A DNA stretch of 42,334 bases from an uncultured Clostridia bacterium (GTDB lineage Bacteria; Bacillota; Clostridia; TANB77; CAG-508), in the NCBI GenBank assembly GCA_944386785.1, contig CALXCM010000007.1, forward strand, positions 1 through 42,334, in the 5' to 3' direction. The notes below the pieces were generated by a model. That model did no database searches, was not told the DNA's origin, and saw only the letters and a list, made by a program, of their open reading frames with translations. Positions 8,718 to 18,178 of the stretch are shown here, piece by piece; position 1 is the stretch's first letter, and each line of letters opens with the position of its first letter. The translations under genes and the position numbers were made by a program.

Positions 8718-9302
8718 ATGCGGAAACCTTTAATGGTAGAGTTTACTGGTACTCCAGAAGCGGGAAAAACGACAGCAGTAAGAAGTGTGGCAAACAAGTT
8801 GTTAAACTTAGGGTATAATGTATCTATATTAAAAGAGTCGGCAGAAAATTTGCCAGAAGAAATTCCAAAAGGAACTTGGGATGCTAATTTGTGGATGCAT
8901 TATCAAACACAATCAGGACTTATAAAAGCAAGCTATTTTAATTCAGATATTATATTAATTGATAGAGGATTAATAGATAGCATGTTTTATGGTAAGAAAT
9001 TTTTGTGGGAAGGAAAATGTACAAAAAAAGAATATGAAAAATTTGAGAATCAATTTATAGAAAGATTATTTCCGAATTTTTTAATAGCTTTAACTGTACC
9101 ACCAGATATTTCTGTTAAACGCCGTGGCGGAGAGGGACATCTTGTAAATGAAGAATATATAAAAAGTTATAATGAAATGTTTCTTCACTATTATGAAGAG
9201 ATTACATGCAAAAAAACTATTATAGATACTTCTAGGTTAGATGTTTACAGTATGAATGATAAAATTGCAAATATAATTTTATCAAATTTGCTAGTTTATT
9301 AA
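8718..9302 (+). CDS. P-loop nucleoside/nucleotide-kinase-like protein
   Basis: 194-residue P-loop enzyme of the thymidylate-kinase/deoxynucleoside-kinase type. Walker A is GTPEAGKTT (about residues 11-19), DRG lies near residue 81, and a lid-like arginine pair is in RRGGEGH near residue 136. The substrate cannot be read from sequence. The ATG at 8718 has an ideal GGGGAGG site, but codon 2 is CGG, the only in-frame CGG of a complete gene here not followed by a productive +1 frame. A +1 shift there gives M-G-N-L and a TAA overlapping the next in-frame ATG (TAATG at 8731-8735), from which MVEFTGTPEAGKTT would start normally. Codons such as CGC and CGT are commoner than in the neighbours, hinting at transfer. 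Confidence 0.7.
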   Translation: MRKPLMVEFTGTPEAGKTTAVRSVANKLLNLGYNVSILKESAENLPEEIPKGTWDANLWMHYQTQSGLIKASYFNSDIILIDRGLIDSMFYGKKFLWEGKCTKKEYEKFENQFIERLFPNFLIALTVPPDISVKRRGGEGHLVNEEYIKSYNEMFLHYYEEITCKKTIIDTSRLDVYSMNDKIANIILSNLLVY

Positions 9303-9309
9303 ATTTGCT

Positions 9310-9340
9310 AGGTGGAAGATTAGAGATTTTCCACCTTTTA
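9310..9340 (+). terminator. Terminator after the kinase gene
   Basis: AGGTGGAA / TTCCACCT stem then TTTT. Confidence 0.8.
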
Positions 9341-9362
9341 AAATAAATTTAAGGAGAAAAAT

Positions 9363-9863
9363 ATGGATAAGTTTATAGAAAAAATAGATAGAATTTGCAG
9401 AGAAAACAAAAAAGTTGCAATGTTTGTAGATATGGATGGAACAATAGTAGAATATGTGATTTATGGAAGTGAAAAAGAACTTACTAATTCTAAAAACAAT
9501 TTTCTAAATGCAAATCCAATAGATATTATAATTGATAAATTAAGAAAAATAAATGAAATAAACAATATAGATTTATACATTTTGACATTAGCCAAAACAA
9601 CAAGAATAGAAGAAGAAAAAAAGCAATGGTTAAAAAATAATGTAGGATTTATAAAAGAAGAAAATTGGATAATTATAAATAAAGAAAAAAATGAATATAA
9701 CAAAGAAAACAGAGATTATATAAAAGCAAAGAAAATGGAAGAAAAATCAAATAATTATGATGCTTTTATATTTTTAGATGATGACCATAAGATATTAAAA
9801 ACAGCTAAAACAAAATTAAATGAAAAAATACATGTATTTCATATTTCATCAGCATTAATATAA
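9363..9863 (+). CDS. HAD-superfamily-like protein
   Basis: 166 residues. The HAD motif I DMDGT lies at residues 22-26 with both aspartates. A Thr in YILTLAKTT (about 75-83) can serve as motif II and the late FLDDDHK (about 140-146) as the acidic motif, so catalytic residues appear present. The insert is small and rich in Lys, Glu and Asn. The family is broad (phosphatases and nucleotidases), so the substrate is not assignable. Shine-Dalgarno AAGGAG precedes the ATG. The GT-C gene follows 30 bases later. Confidence 0.65.
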   Translation: MDKFIEKIDRICRENKKVAMFVDMDGTIVEYVIYGSEKELTNSKNNFLNANPIDIIIDKLRKINEINNIDLYILTLAKTTRIEEEKKQWLKNNVGFIKEENWIIINKEKNEYNKENRDYIKAKKMEEKSNNYDAFIFLDDDHKILKTAKTKLNEKIHVFHISSALI

Positions 9864-9893
9864 AAATAATTTAATTCCTGAAAGGAGAAAAAA

Positions 9894-11357
9894 GTGCAAG
9901 AGATAGAAAAGGAAAATAAATTAATTGATAACTTCTTAAAAGTTTCTATGATATTATCTAGCATTCTTTTTGCAATGCCATCAATAATATATTATGCAAA
10001 AACAGGAACTATTTTTAATTTTAAAGAGTATTTTTTGTTTTTGTTAAACAATGAAGATAGATTAGTTCAAACAGGAGTATATTTATTAGTTTTTATATTA
10101 CTTACAATTACATATATTTTTCTAATAAAAAGAAGAAAAACAGCATTTAAAAATATAAAAAGTGTATTTATATTAGTTTCAATAGTTTCAATTATTTTTA
10201 TTGCAGTAATTCCATTTATGTGTTCAGATGTATTTTACTATTTAGGAGTTGGAAGAATTGATAGTAAATATAATCAAAATCCATATTACACAAGTATAGA
10301 AGAGTTTGTGGAAACAGGAGACAATATAAATTACATACAAGAAGATACAGTCTTAGCACAAGGATATGCAAATGACTGGAAAGATGCAACAGTTGTATAT
10401 GGTCCAGTTTGGCAATTAATTTGTAAGATAGTAGCATTTTTATCATTTGGAAATATCGATATAGGCTTACTTGTATTTAAAATAATAAATGTAATTATTC
10501 ATTTATTTAATTGTTATTTAATTTGGAAAATAACTAATAAAAAAATATTCCCGATAATATATGGATTAAATCCATTTATATTAATAGAAGGAATTTCAAG
10601 TGTTCACAATGATATATTTGTTGTAATGTTTATATTACTTGCAATATATTTTGTAAAAAACAAGAAAAAAATACTTCCAAGTGTGATATTTTTAAGTATA
10701 AGTGCAGGAATAAAGTATTTTTCAATAATACTTTTACCATTTATAATAATCTATCATTTCAGAGAAGAAAAGCCAAAAAAAAGATTTTTAGAATGTATAA
10801 AATATGGAATAATATTTTTAGTAGTATTAGTTATTCCATATCTAATATATGTAAGAGATATAAATGTAATAGCTGGAATATTTACTCAGCAAGAAAAACT
10901 TGCGAAAAGCATATATATACTTATTTCAGAGTATTTTAATAAACCAGAAAATATAATTAAAATAACAAAAAGAACATTACTTGGAACTTTTGCAATAATA
11001 TATTTCTTTACTTGTTTAATAATTTTAAACAAAAAAGATATAAAATTTAAAAATATGATGGAAAAGGCAAATTGCTTTTTAATACCTTTTATCTTTTTAT
11101 TAATTACAAATTTTCAACCTTGGTATGTGATGTGGCTATTTCCAATAATTATGTTCCAAAAGCCAGACACAATAAAAATGGAGATAGGAGTGTCTTTAAT
11201 TTTAGAGATTGCAAATAGTGTATTTTTAGTATATACTGAAGGCTGGAAAAATGGAATACCATTTATATTTATAACTCTTTTAGGAGCATTTTTGATGCTT
11301 ATATATACAAAAAAAGAAAAAGAATTAAGAAGAAAAAAAGCATTTTTAAAAATTTAA
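9894..11357 (+). CDS. GT-C-type polytopic membrane glycosyltransferase
   Basis: 487 residues from a GTG start preceded by GAAAGGAG. About 11-12 hydrophobic helices are spread through the protein. The loop CSDVFYYLGVGRI ... NPYY (residues about 105-125) and a later SVHNDIFVV resemble the acidic loops of polyprenyl-phosphate-dependent alpha-mannosyltransferases (MptB, GT87 or DUF2029 like), which transfer sugar from a lipid carrier outside the membrane. Donor and acceptor are unknown. Together with the Alg13/14-like pair this suggests lipid-linked envelope glycans. polA follows after 28 bases. Confidence 0.68.
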   Translation: MQEIEKENKLIDNFLKVSMILSSILFAMPSIIYYAKTGTIFNFKEYFLFLLNNEDRLVQTGVYLLVFILLTITYIFLIKRRKTAFKNIKSVFILVSIVSIIFIAVIPFMCSDVFYYLGVGRIDSKYNQNPYYTSIEEFVETGDNINYIQEDTVLAQGYANDWKDATVVYGPVWQLICKIVAFLSFGNIDIGLLVFKIINVIIHLFNCYLIWKITNKKIFPIIYGLNPFILIEGISSVHNDIFVVMFILLAIYFVKNKKKILPSVIFLSISAGIKYFSIILLPFIIIYHFREEKPKKRFLECIKYGIIFLVVLVIPYLIYVRDINVIAGIFTQQEKLAKSIYILISEYFNKPENIIKITKRTLLGTFAIIYFFTCLIILNKKDIKFKNMMEKANCFLIPFIFLLITNFQPWYVMWLFPIIMFQKPDTIKMEIGVSLILEIANSVFLVYTEGWKNGIPFIFITLLGAFLMLIYTKKEKELRRKKAFLKI

Positions 11358-11385
11358 ATATCTAAATTTAGAAAGGAGAAAAATT

Positions 11386-14083
11386 TTGGATAGATTAGTT
11401 TTAATAGATGGAAACAGTATAATGAATAGGGCATTTTACGGAATAATGGGAAGCAAAATGTTAACTACAAAAGACCGGAAAATATACAAATGCAGTATAT
11501 GGTTTTTTAGCAATTTTATTTAAAATATTAGAAGACTTAAACCCAAAATATTTAGTAGTAGCATTTGACTTAAAAGCTCCAACTGCGAGACATAAAATGT
11601 ATGAAGGATATAAAGCAAATAGAAAAGGGATGCCAGATGAATTAGCAGAGCAAATGCCAATAATAAAAGAAATCTTAAGAGCAATGAATATAGATATTGT
11701 CGAAATGGAAGGATATGAAGCAGATGATGTTTTAGGAACATTATCAAGATATGGAGAAAAGAAAGGTTTAGATGTAACAATCCTTTCAGGGGATAGAGAC
11801 ACTTTTCAGCTTGCTACAGATAAAGTAACAATTAGAATCCCACATACAAAAGCAGGAAAAAGCGAAACAGATGAATATGATAAAGAAAAAATAAAAGAAA
11901 AATATGGGTTAGAGCCAAAACAATTAATAGATGTAAAAGGACTTCAAGGAGATGCATCAGATAATATCCCAGGAGTTCCAGGAGTAGGAGAAAAAACAGC
12001 TTTATCATTAATTCAAAAATATGGTTCAATAGAAAATCTATATGACAAAGTAGAAAAAGGAGAAGACGATTTAAAAGGAAAACAAAGAGAAAAAATAGTA
12101 GAAAATAAAGATTTAGCTTATCTTTCAAAAACATTAGGAACAATTAATTTAGAAGTACCAATAAAAGATAATTTAGAAGATTTTAAAGTAGAAGAATGGG
12201 ACAAAGAAAAAGTATTAGAATTATTTAAAGAATTAAACTTTAATAGATATATTGATAGATTTTCTCTAAGAAATATAGAAGGAAAAGAAGAAAAGCAAGA
12301 ACAAGAAGAATTATTCAAAGAAGGAAACAAAACTTTAGAACAAATAGCTAAAAAAATAAAAAATGAAAAATCAATATGTTTTTACCTATCATCTTCAAAA
12401 GATGAAAATCAAGATAAAATAATTAAAGAAAAAATCACAGGAATAAGTATATATGAAAAAGATGAAAATACCTCTACATATTATGCTTTAGACGAAGAAA
12501 ATATAAATATTTTAAAAGAAATATTTGAAGATGAAAATATTAAAAAAACAAGTGTAAATATGACAAAAGAATATATATTGCTAAAACAAATTGGAATTAC
12601 ATTAAAAGGAATTGAATATGATATATCAATTGCTTCATATATTTTAAATCCAACAGATAATAAGTTGGAAATAGAAAACTTAATTAATAAATATTTAGAA
12701 ATAGATATTGATAAATATTTAAAAATTGATGAAAATGGAAGCCAATTAAATTTATTCGAAGAAAATAAAGAAGATTTAAAAGAACAAGAAAAATATAAAA
12801 TATATGCTTATTCTATTTCAAAAATAAGAGAAATAACATATAAAAAATTAGAAGAAATAAATGCTCTAGACTTATTTAATAATATTGATATGCCAACAGT
12901 AGAAGTTTTATCTAGTATGCAAGTAAATGGTATGTATGTTGATAAAAAAGAATTAGAAGCTTTTGGAAAAGAATTAACTGAAAAACTTGCAAATATAACA
13001 AAAATTATTTATGAAATGGCAGGAGAAGAATTTAATATAAATTCTACAAAACAATTAGGAGAAATCCTTTTTGAAAAAATGAAATTACCAGTAATTAAAA
13101 AAACAAAAAGTGGATATTCAACAGATGTAGATGTTTTAGAAAAACTAAAAAAAGAAGACCCAATAATAGAACAAATTTTAGAATATAGGCAACTTATGAA
13201 ATTAAATTCCACATATGTAGAAGGGCTAAAACCATATATAAATCCTAAAACAAATAGAATACATTCATTTTTTCATCAAACAATAACAGCAACAGGAAGA
13301 ATTAGCTCGACAGAGCCAAATCTTCAAAATATACCAACAAGATTTGAACTAGGAAAAAGAGTAAGAAAAGTATTTAAACCTGAAAAAGGAAAAGTATATA
13401 TAGATGCTGACTATTCACAAATTGAACTTAGAGTATTAGCTTCAATTTCAGAAGACAAACATATGATAGAAGCATTTAAAGAAGGACAAGATATTCATAA
13501 ACAGGCTGCATCTAAAGTGTTTAAAACACCTATAGATAAAGTTACAAAAGAGCAAAGAAGCAATGCAAAAGCAGTAAATTTTGGAATTGTTTATGGAATA
13601 AGTGACTTTGGACTTGGAGAACAACTTGGAATAGGAAGAAAGCAAGCAAAAAAATATATTGATGAATATTTAAGTGAATATGCAGGAATAAAGAACTTTA
13701 TGGATAATATAAAAGAAGAAGCAAAAGAAAAAGGTTATGTAGAAACTTTATTCCATAGAAGAAGATATATTCCAGAATTAAAATCAAATAATTTTATGGT
13801 AAGACAATTTGGATTGCGTGCTGCTATGAACACACCAATTCAAGGAACAGCAGCAGATATCATGAAAATTGCTATGATAAAAGTAAATAATGAATTAAAG
13901 AAAAGAAATCTAAAATCAAAAATTGTTTTGCAAGTTCATGATGAAATGATGATAGAAGCGCTACAAGAAGAAAAAGAAGAAGTAAAAGAAATATTAAAAA
14001 CTTCAATGGAATCAGCAGCAAGCTTAAAAGTACCACTAGTTGCAGAAATTTCAGAAGCAAACAATTGGTATGACTGCAAATAA
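11386..14083 (+). CDS. polA: DNA polymerase I, TTG start, one +1 frameshift at CGG
   Basis: Replication and repair polymerase with 5' nuclease. A TTG start at 11386 follows GAAAGGAG. The N-terminus MDRLVLIDGNSIMNRAF is the FEN-type nuclease opening; at residue 31 the frame meets CGG (11476-11478) and skipping one C gives TTKDGKYTNAVYGF. Later motifs: nuclease GYEADDVLGT and DGDASDNIPGVPGVGEKT-like segment, polymerase motif A DYSQIELRVLAS, O-helix region RSNAKAVNFGIVYG and motif C QVHDEM. The total is 898 residues, normal. The central 3'-5' exonuclease domain shows no obvious D-x-E motif and is probably inactive, as in many Bacillota. Without the shift only a 31-residue nuclease stub plus a protein starting inside the nuclease would result. 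Confidence 0.93.
11476..11478 (+). other. +1 frameshift site CGG in polA
   Basis: aca aaa gac CGG aaa. Skipping C gives gac GGA aaa tat aca (D-G-K-Y-T), matching the usual T-x-x-G-x-x-T-N-A segment of PolA. Confidence 0.92.
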
Positions 14084-14111
14084 AAATACAGAACATGAAA
14101 GGAGTAAAAAA

Positions 14112-14672
14112 TTGAAGAACAAAAAACTTCTTATAGTTATAATACTAATTTTAATAGTTATTGTTTTTCTAGGTATTTTTAAGGACAAAATACTAAAGAT
14201 AATATATCCAAAAACTTTTAAAGAATATGTAAGTATTTATTCAGAAGAATATAACATAGATGAAAATTTAATTTATGCATTAATGAAAGCAGAAAGTAAT
14301 TTTAAAAGTAAAGCAGTATCAAATAGAGGAGCAATAGGGGTTATGCAACTTATGGAAGAAACAGCGTTAGATGTAGCAAAAAAAGCCAAAATAGATATTG
14401 ATGAAAATAATTTAGAACAAGAACTTTTAAAACCAGAAGTAAATATTAAAATAGGAACGATTTATATAAAAACACTTTTGAATCAATACCAAAATGTTGA
14501 AGTAGCACTTGCTGCATATAATGCTGGAATTGGAACTGTAAATACTTGGATAGAAGAAGGAACAATAAAAAAAGATGGATCAGATATAGAAAATATTCCA
14601 TATAAAGAAACAAATCAATATGTAAGAAAAATATTAAGAGATTATAAGATATATAAATATTTGTATGGATAA
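14112..14672 (+). CDS. Lytic transglycosylase (SLT domain)
   Basis: 186 residues from a TTG at 14112 with AAAGGAG seven bases upstream; an upstream in-frame ATG at 14040 lies inside polA and lacks a site. The N-terminal membrane anchor spans residues 5-25. The SLT fold follows: catalytic Glu in ALMKAESNF, then GAIGVMQLM, and AAYNAGIGTV, the three hallmark motifs of family 1 transglycosylases that cleave peptidoglycan. The gene often follows polA in clostridia, although no coaE lies between them here. Likely acts at the outer face of the membrane. Confidence 0.88.
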   Translation: MKNKKLLIVIILILIVIVFLGIFKDKILKIIYPKTFKEYVSIYSEEYNIDENLIYALMKAESNFKSKAVSNRGAIGVMQLMEETALDVAKKAKIDIDENNLEQELLKPEVNIKIGTIYIKTLLNQYQNVEVALAAYNAGIGTVNTWIEEGTIKKDGSDIENIPYKETNQYVRKILRDYKIYKYLYG

Positions 14673-14679
14673 TAAATAC

Positions 14680-14708
14680 TAGACAAAAAAGATAAAATGA
14701 AATAAAAT
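14680..14708 (+). promoter_or_regulatory. Possible sigma-A promoter for the TPR gene
   Basis: TAGACA (14680-14685), 17 bases, TAAAAT (14703-14708). Confidence 0.5.
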
Positions 14709-14740
14709 ATATAAAAACTAATTAAAAAGGGGAATGCCAA

Positions 14741-15979
14741 GTGATAATAGAACAACTAATTTTTATAGTAATTGCTTTTGCAACTTTTGTATATATGTTT
14801 TTTAAGATGATAAAAAACAATGATACAACTTATGTTACAATTTTAGTATTAGAAGCAATTGGAATAGCATTAAATTTTGTTGAAGTATTATTTAGTGTTA
14901 AATTAAATTTAGTATTTTTAATATTAAAATATGTACTTGCAATTTTACTTCCAATAATAATTATTATTCTAGAAAAAAGAAATATAAGACTTTTCGAATA
15001 CATTGGAATAAATAGGGCAAAAATTCTTATACTATTTGGAAATACAAAAAAAGCAAAACAAATATTATTAGAAATTTTAGAAAAAAATGCAGATAATTAT
15101 AAAGCACACCTGTATCTTGCAAAAATATATGAAAGAGAAGGTGGAATGAGAAGAGCAATTGATGAATATGTTCATGCAATTGATTTAAATAAACAAGATT
15201 ATGAGTCTTATTATATAGTAGCAGACTTATTAAATCAATTAAATAAAAAAGATGAAGCAATGCAAATGCTTTCAAACTTGCTTAATAAAAAGCCAGACAA
15301 TTTAGAAGCTTCAGAACTTTTAGGAAAAATTTTAATTGAAAAAGAAATGTATAAAGAAGCTGTAAATGTATATCAAGAAGCATTAAAATTTAGTCCATTA
15401 AATTACGATATAAACTATAATTTAGGAATGGCATATACAATGTTAAATGATTTTCAAAATGCAAAAATATGTTATGAAAAAGCTGCAAATATTAATAGTT
15501 TAGCATATAACTCAAAATATTCGTTAGCAGAAATTGCTTTAATATATAAAGATTTAGAAGAAGCAGAAAAAAGATTCCAAGAAGTATTAGAAGATGAAGA
15601 ACTTTCAGCAGATGCATATTATGAATTATCTAAAATTTATCTAATAAAAGGAGATAAAGATACAGCAATAAGATATGCAAATACAGCAATAGATGTAGAT
15701 AGTAAGAAAATAGTTCAAAAGATAAAAAAAGATCCAATATTCATACCTATTCTTGCTAAAATATCAATACCATTTAACTTAGAAAATAAAGAAATTGAAA
15801 ATAAAAAATTAACAAAAATAGAAATAAAATCAAAAGAACACTTAGAGAAAACAGTAGAAATAACAAGAAATTTAAGTTATCAAGATATAGATTTATTAAA
15901 AATAAAAGCACATGAAAAAGAAAAACAAATAGAAGAGCAAATAAAAGAGGAAAAAGAAGAAAAAGAAAGACATAATTAA
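14741..15979 (+). CDS. Membrane-anchored TPR protein
   Basis: 412 residues from a GTG start preceded by AAAAGGGG. Two or three N-terminal membrane helices (residues 1-85) are followed by at least five tetratricopeptide repeats (about 105-320; for example NYKAHLYLAKIYEREGG and NYDINYNLGMAYTMLNDF) and a Lys/Glu-rich coiled-coil tail. TPR arrays mediate protein-protein contacts; the partner is unknown. It lies between a lytic transglycosylase and dpaA, which would fit an envelope or sporulation scaffold, but this is inference only. Confidence 0.75.
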   Translation: MIIEQLIFIVIAFATFVYMFFKMIKNNDTTYVTILVLEAIGIALNFVEVLFSVKLNLVFLILKYVLAILLPIIIIILEKRNIRLFEYIGINRAKILILFGNTKKAKQILLEILEKNADNYKAHLYLAKIYEREGGMRRAIDEYVHAIDLNKQDYESYYIVADLLNQLNKKDEAMQMLSNLLNKKPDNLEASELLGKILIEKEMYKEAVNVYQEALKFSPLNYDINYNLGMAYTMLNDFQNAKICYEKAANINSLAYNSKYSLAEIALIYKDLEEAEKRFQEVLEDEELSADAYYELSKIYLIKGDKDTAIRYANTAIDVDSKKIVQKIKKDPIFIPILAKISIPFNLENKEIENKKLTKIEIKSKEHLEKTVEITRNLSYQDIDLLKIKAHEKEKQIEEQIKEEKEEKERHN

Positions 15980-16033
15980 AACAAAACTCATAAAATCCTA
16001 AAAAATAAATATAATAAAAAAAGGAGGGATTTT

Positions 16034-16915
16034 ATGAGTAAAAAATTTGCAGTAATTGGTGGAGACTTAAGAATTATAAAACTAGTAAAATTATTAGCAG
16101 AAGATGGCAATGAAATATATACTTTTGGATTAGAAAAAGCAGAAGAACTAAAAAACATAAAAAATGTTTTTTTCTGTGATAAAATAAATAAAGCTATAAA
16201 AGAAGATGTAGAAGTAGTAATAGGACCAATTCCTTTTTCAAGTAATGGAAAAGACATAAACTGTCCATTTGGAGAAAAACAAATTTCAATAAGAGAGATG
16301 CTTCATTATTTAAATGCAAAAATATTAATAGCAGGAAGTATTTCGCCAGAAGTGTATAATATGGCAAGTGATGAATATATCGAAATAATAGACATAATGA
16401 AAAGAGAAGAATTAGCTGTTTTAAACACAATCTCTACAGCAGAAGGCGCAATAGAAATTGCAATTTCTAATACAAATAAAATATTGCATGGAAGTAATGT
16501 ATTAATTTTAGGGTTTGGAAGAATTGGAAAAGTTCTAGCTAGAAAACTTGCAGGGTTAGCTGTAAAAGTTACTTGTGCTGCAAGAAAGGAAGCAGATCTT
16601 GCATGGATAAAAGCATATGGACATAATTCATGTAATATTAATACTTTAGGTGAAAATTTAAGAAAATTTGATATAATAATAAACACAGTACCACACTTAA
16701 TATTAACAGAAGAAAAAATGCAATATGTAAAAGATGATTGTTTATTAATAGACTTAGCATCAAATCCAGGAGGAATAGATAAAAAATCTGCAAAAGATAG
16801 AAATTTAAAACTAATATGGGCATTAGCACTGCCAGGAAAAGTCGCACCACTTACAACAGCAGAATTTATAAAAGATACAATATATAATATTTTAAAAGAA
16901 ATATATAAGAAATAA
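16034..16915 (+). CDS. dpaA: Dipicolinate synthase subunit A
   Basis: 293-residue DpaA/SpoVFA. With DpaB it oxidises the dihydrodipicolinate-pathway intermediate to dipicolinic acid in the mother cell for spore heat resistance. An N-terminal domain with GGDLRIIKLVKLL is followed by a Rossmann nucleotide-binding site GFGRIG (about residues 160-165) and the family signature LASNPGGID. Shine-Dalgarno AAGGAGG. dpaB normally follows directly, but here uppP follows after 39 bases, so the B subunit must be elsewhere or replaced by a flavoprotein such as EtfA. Confidence 0.88.
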   Translation: MSKKFAVIGGDLRIIKLVKLLAEDGNEIYTFGLEKAEELKNIKNVFFCDKINKAIKEDVEVVIGPIPFSSNGKDINCPFGEKQISIREMLHYLNAKILIAGSISPEVYNMASDEYIEIIDIMKREELAVLNTISTAEGAIEIAISNTNKILHGSNVLILGFGRIGKVLARKLAGLAVKVTCAARKEADLAWIKAYGHNSCNINTLGENLRKFDIIINTVPHLILTEEKMQYVKDDCLLIDLASNPGGIDKKSAKDRNLKLIWALALPGKVAPLTTAEFIKDTIYNILKEIYKK

Positions 16916-16954
16916 TATAAATTAAAAATAAAAAAACAAAGGAAGGAAGAAAAA

Positions 16955-17809
16955 ATGATATTAGAACTTTTAAAATCAGTGATATTTGGAATAATTGAAG
17001 GAATAACAGAATGGCTTCCAATTAGTAGTACAGGACATTTAATCTTAGCAGAACAATTTATAAAATTTAAAGAAGTATCTCCAGAATTTTGGAATATGTT
17101 TCAAGTAGTTATTCAATTTGGAGCCATTCTTGCAGTAGTAGTTATATATATAAAACAAATATGGCCATTTACAAAAGACAAAGAAAAAGCAATAAAAAGC
17201 ACAGGAATTTTATCAATATTTAATAAAAAAATAATGAATTTATGGGGAAAAATATTAGTAGCATGTATTCCAGCAGCAATAATAGGATTACTTTTTGATG
17301 AAGTATTTGAAGAACTTTTCTATAACCCAGTATGTATTGCAATAGCATTAATTGTATTTGGTATAGCATTTATTGTTATAGAAAACTGGAATAAAAAAAG
17401 AAAAGGAAAACTAAAAGAAACAGATACTGAAATTACATATAAAGATGCTATAATTATTGGAATATTTCAATTGTTAGCAGCAATTTTTCCTGGTACATCA
17501 CGCTCAGGAGCAACAATTATAGGAGGACTTTTAATAGGACTTTCTAGACCAAATGCTGCAGAATTTACATTCTATTTAGCAATTCCTACAATGCTTGGAG
17601 CAAGTTTATTAAAACTTGTAAAATTTGGTCTTGGATTTACAGGAATAGAAATAGCGGTATTATTAGTTGGAATGCTAGTATCATTCTTAGTATCAATTGC
17701 AGTAATTAAATTTTTAATGAGCTATATTAAAAAACACGATTTCAAAGTATTTGGATATTATAGAATAATCCTTGGAATTATAGTTTTAGCATACTTTTTG
17801 ATAGGATAG
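16955..17809 (+). CDS. uppP: Undecaprenyl-diphosphate phosphatase
   Basis: 284-residue BacA/UppP integral membrane enzyme that recycles undecaprenyl pyrophosphate for peptidoglycan synthesis. The first signature GIIEGITEWLPISSTGH is at residues 12-28 and the second PGTSRSGATI at about 178-187, with the catalytic Glu and Arg visible. Eight hydrophobic segments. The Arg in TSRSG is CGC, showing that CGC is tolerated here while CGG is avoided. The stop TAG is inside repeat R2. Confidence 0.93.
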   Translation: MILELLKSVIFGIIEGITEWLPISSTGHLILAEQFIKFKEVSPEFWNMFQVVIQFGAILAVVVIYIKQIWPFTKDKEKAIKSTGILSIFNKKIMNLWGKILVACIPAAIIGLLFDEVFEELFYNPVCIAIALIVFGIAFIVIENWNKKRKGKLKETDTEITYKDAIIIGIFQLLAAIFPGTSRSGATIIGGLLIGLSRPNAAEFTFYLAIPTMLGASLLKLVKFGLGFTGIEIAVLLVGMLVSFLVSIAVIKFLMSYIKKHDFKVFGYYRIILGIIVLAYFLIG

Positions 17810-17830
17810 GGGACAGTCCTCTTTTCTATC
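17805..17830 (+). repeat. Nested inverted repeat R2 on the uppP stop codon
   Basis: Outer arms GATAG / CTATC (17805-17809 and 17826-17830) around the inner GGGACAGTCC motif. The layout is the same as R1 but the outer arms differ in sequence while staying complementary. The uppP TAG lies in the left arm. Confidence 0.7.
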
Positions 17831-17875
17831 ATTTTTGTCAAAAAATGTCGATTATAAAATAAAGTAAAAAAAGAA

Positions 17876-17905
17876 AAAGGCGCTTTAAATTTTAAGCGTC
17901 TTTTA
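17876..17905. terminator. Bidirectional terminator between uppP and the ylbJ operon
   Basis: GGCGCTT / AAGCGTC stem (one G-U pair) flanked by an A run on the left and TTTT on the right; it serves the two convergent units. Confidence 0.75.
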
Positions 17906-18161
17906 TTCTATTTTTCTATGACTTTTTTCATTTTGATTTGCAAAAGAGGAAGAATTGTTTTTGCATAATATTTCATATTCTTTACATTTTATTTTATATT
18001 CCATCTGAGAACAAAGATATCTGTAATAATAATATCCTTGTTCATATTGCATAATAGAATTTGCAATAGGATCTCTATAAAATTCATTTGCTTCTCCTTG
18101 AGATTGAGTGTTAATATCCATAAAAGGAGGCATATATCCGCATATTAAAATCTCTTTCCAT
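17903..18161 (-). CDS. Small protein of unknown function downstream of ylbJ, probable +1 frameshift at CGG
   Basis: Read from ATG at 18161 it encodes MERDFNM, meets CGG (18140-18138) and after skipping one C continues GYMPPFMDINTQSQG to the stop, 85 residues in all. Starting instead at the ATG at 18133 gives 76 residues but no Shine-Dalgarno; upstream of 18161 an AGGA lies 11-12 bases away, directly after the ylbJ stop. The tail is rich in Tyr, Cys, Lys and Glu (EQGYYYYRYLCSQMEYK). I do not recognise the family. Coupling with ylbJ (17-base gap) suggests a sporulation role such as a coat component. The codon before CGG is ATG here, unlike the 13 firm sites. Confidence 0.55.
18138..18140 (-). 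other. Candidate +1 frameshift site CGG (fourteenth)
   Basis: ttt aat atg CGG ata on the minus strand. Skipping C gives atg GGA tat atg cct. No homologue recognised, so support rests on start-site logic alone. Confidence 0.5.
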
Positions 18162-18178
18162 TTTAAATCACATCCTAG

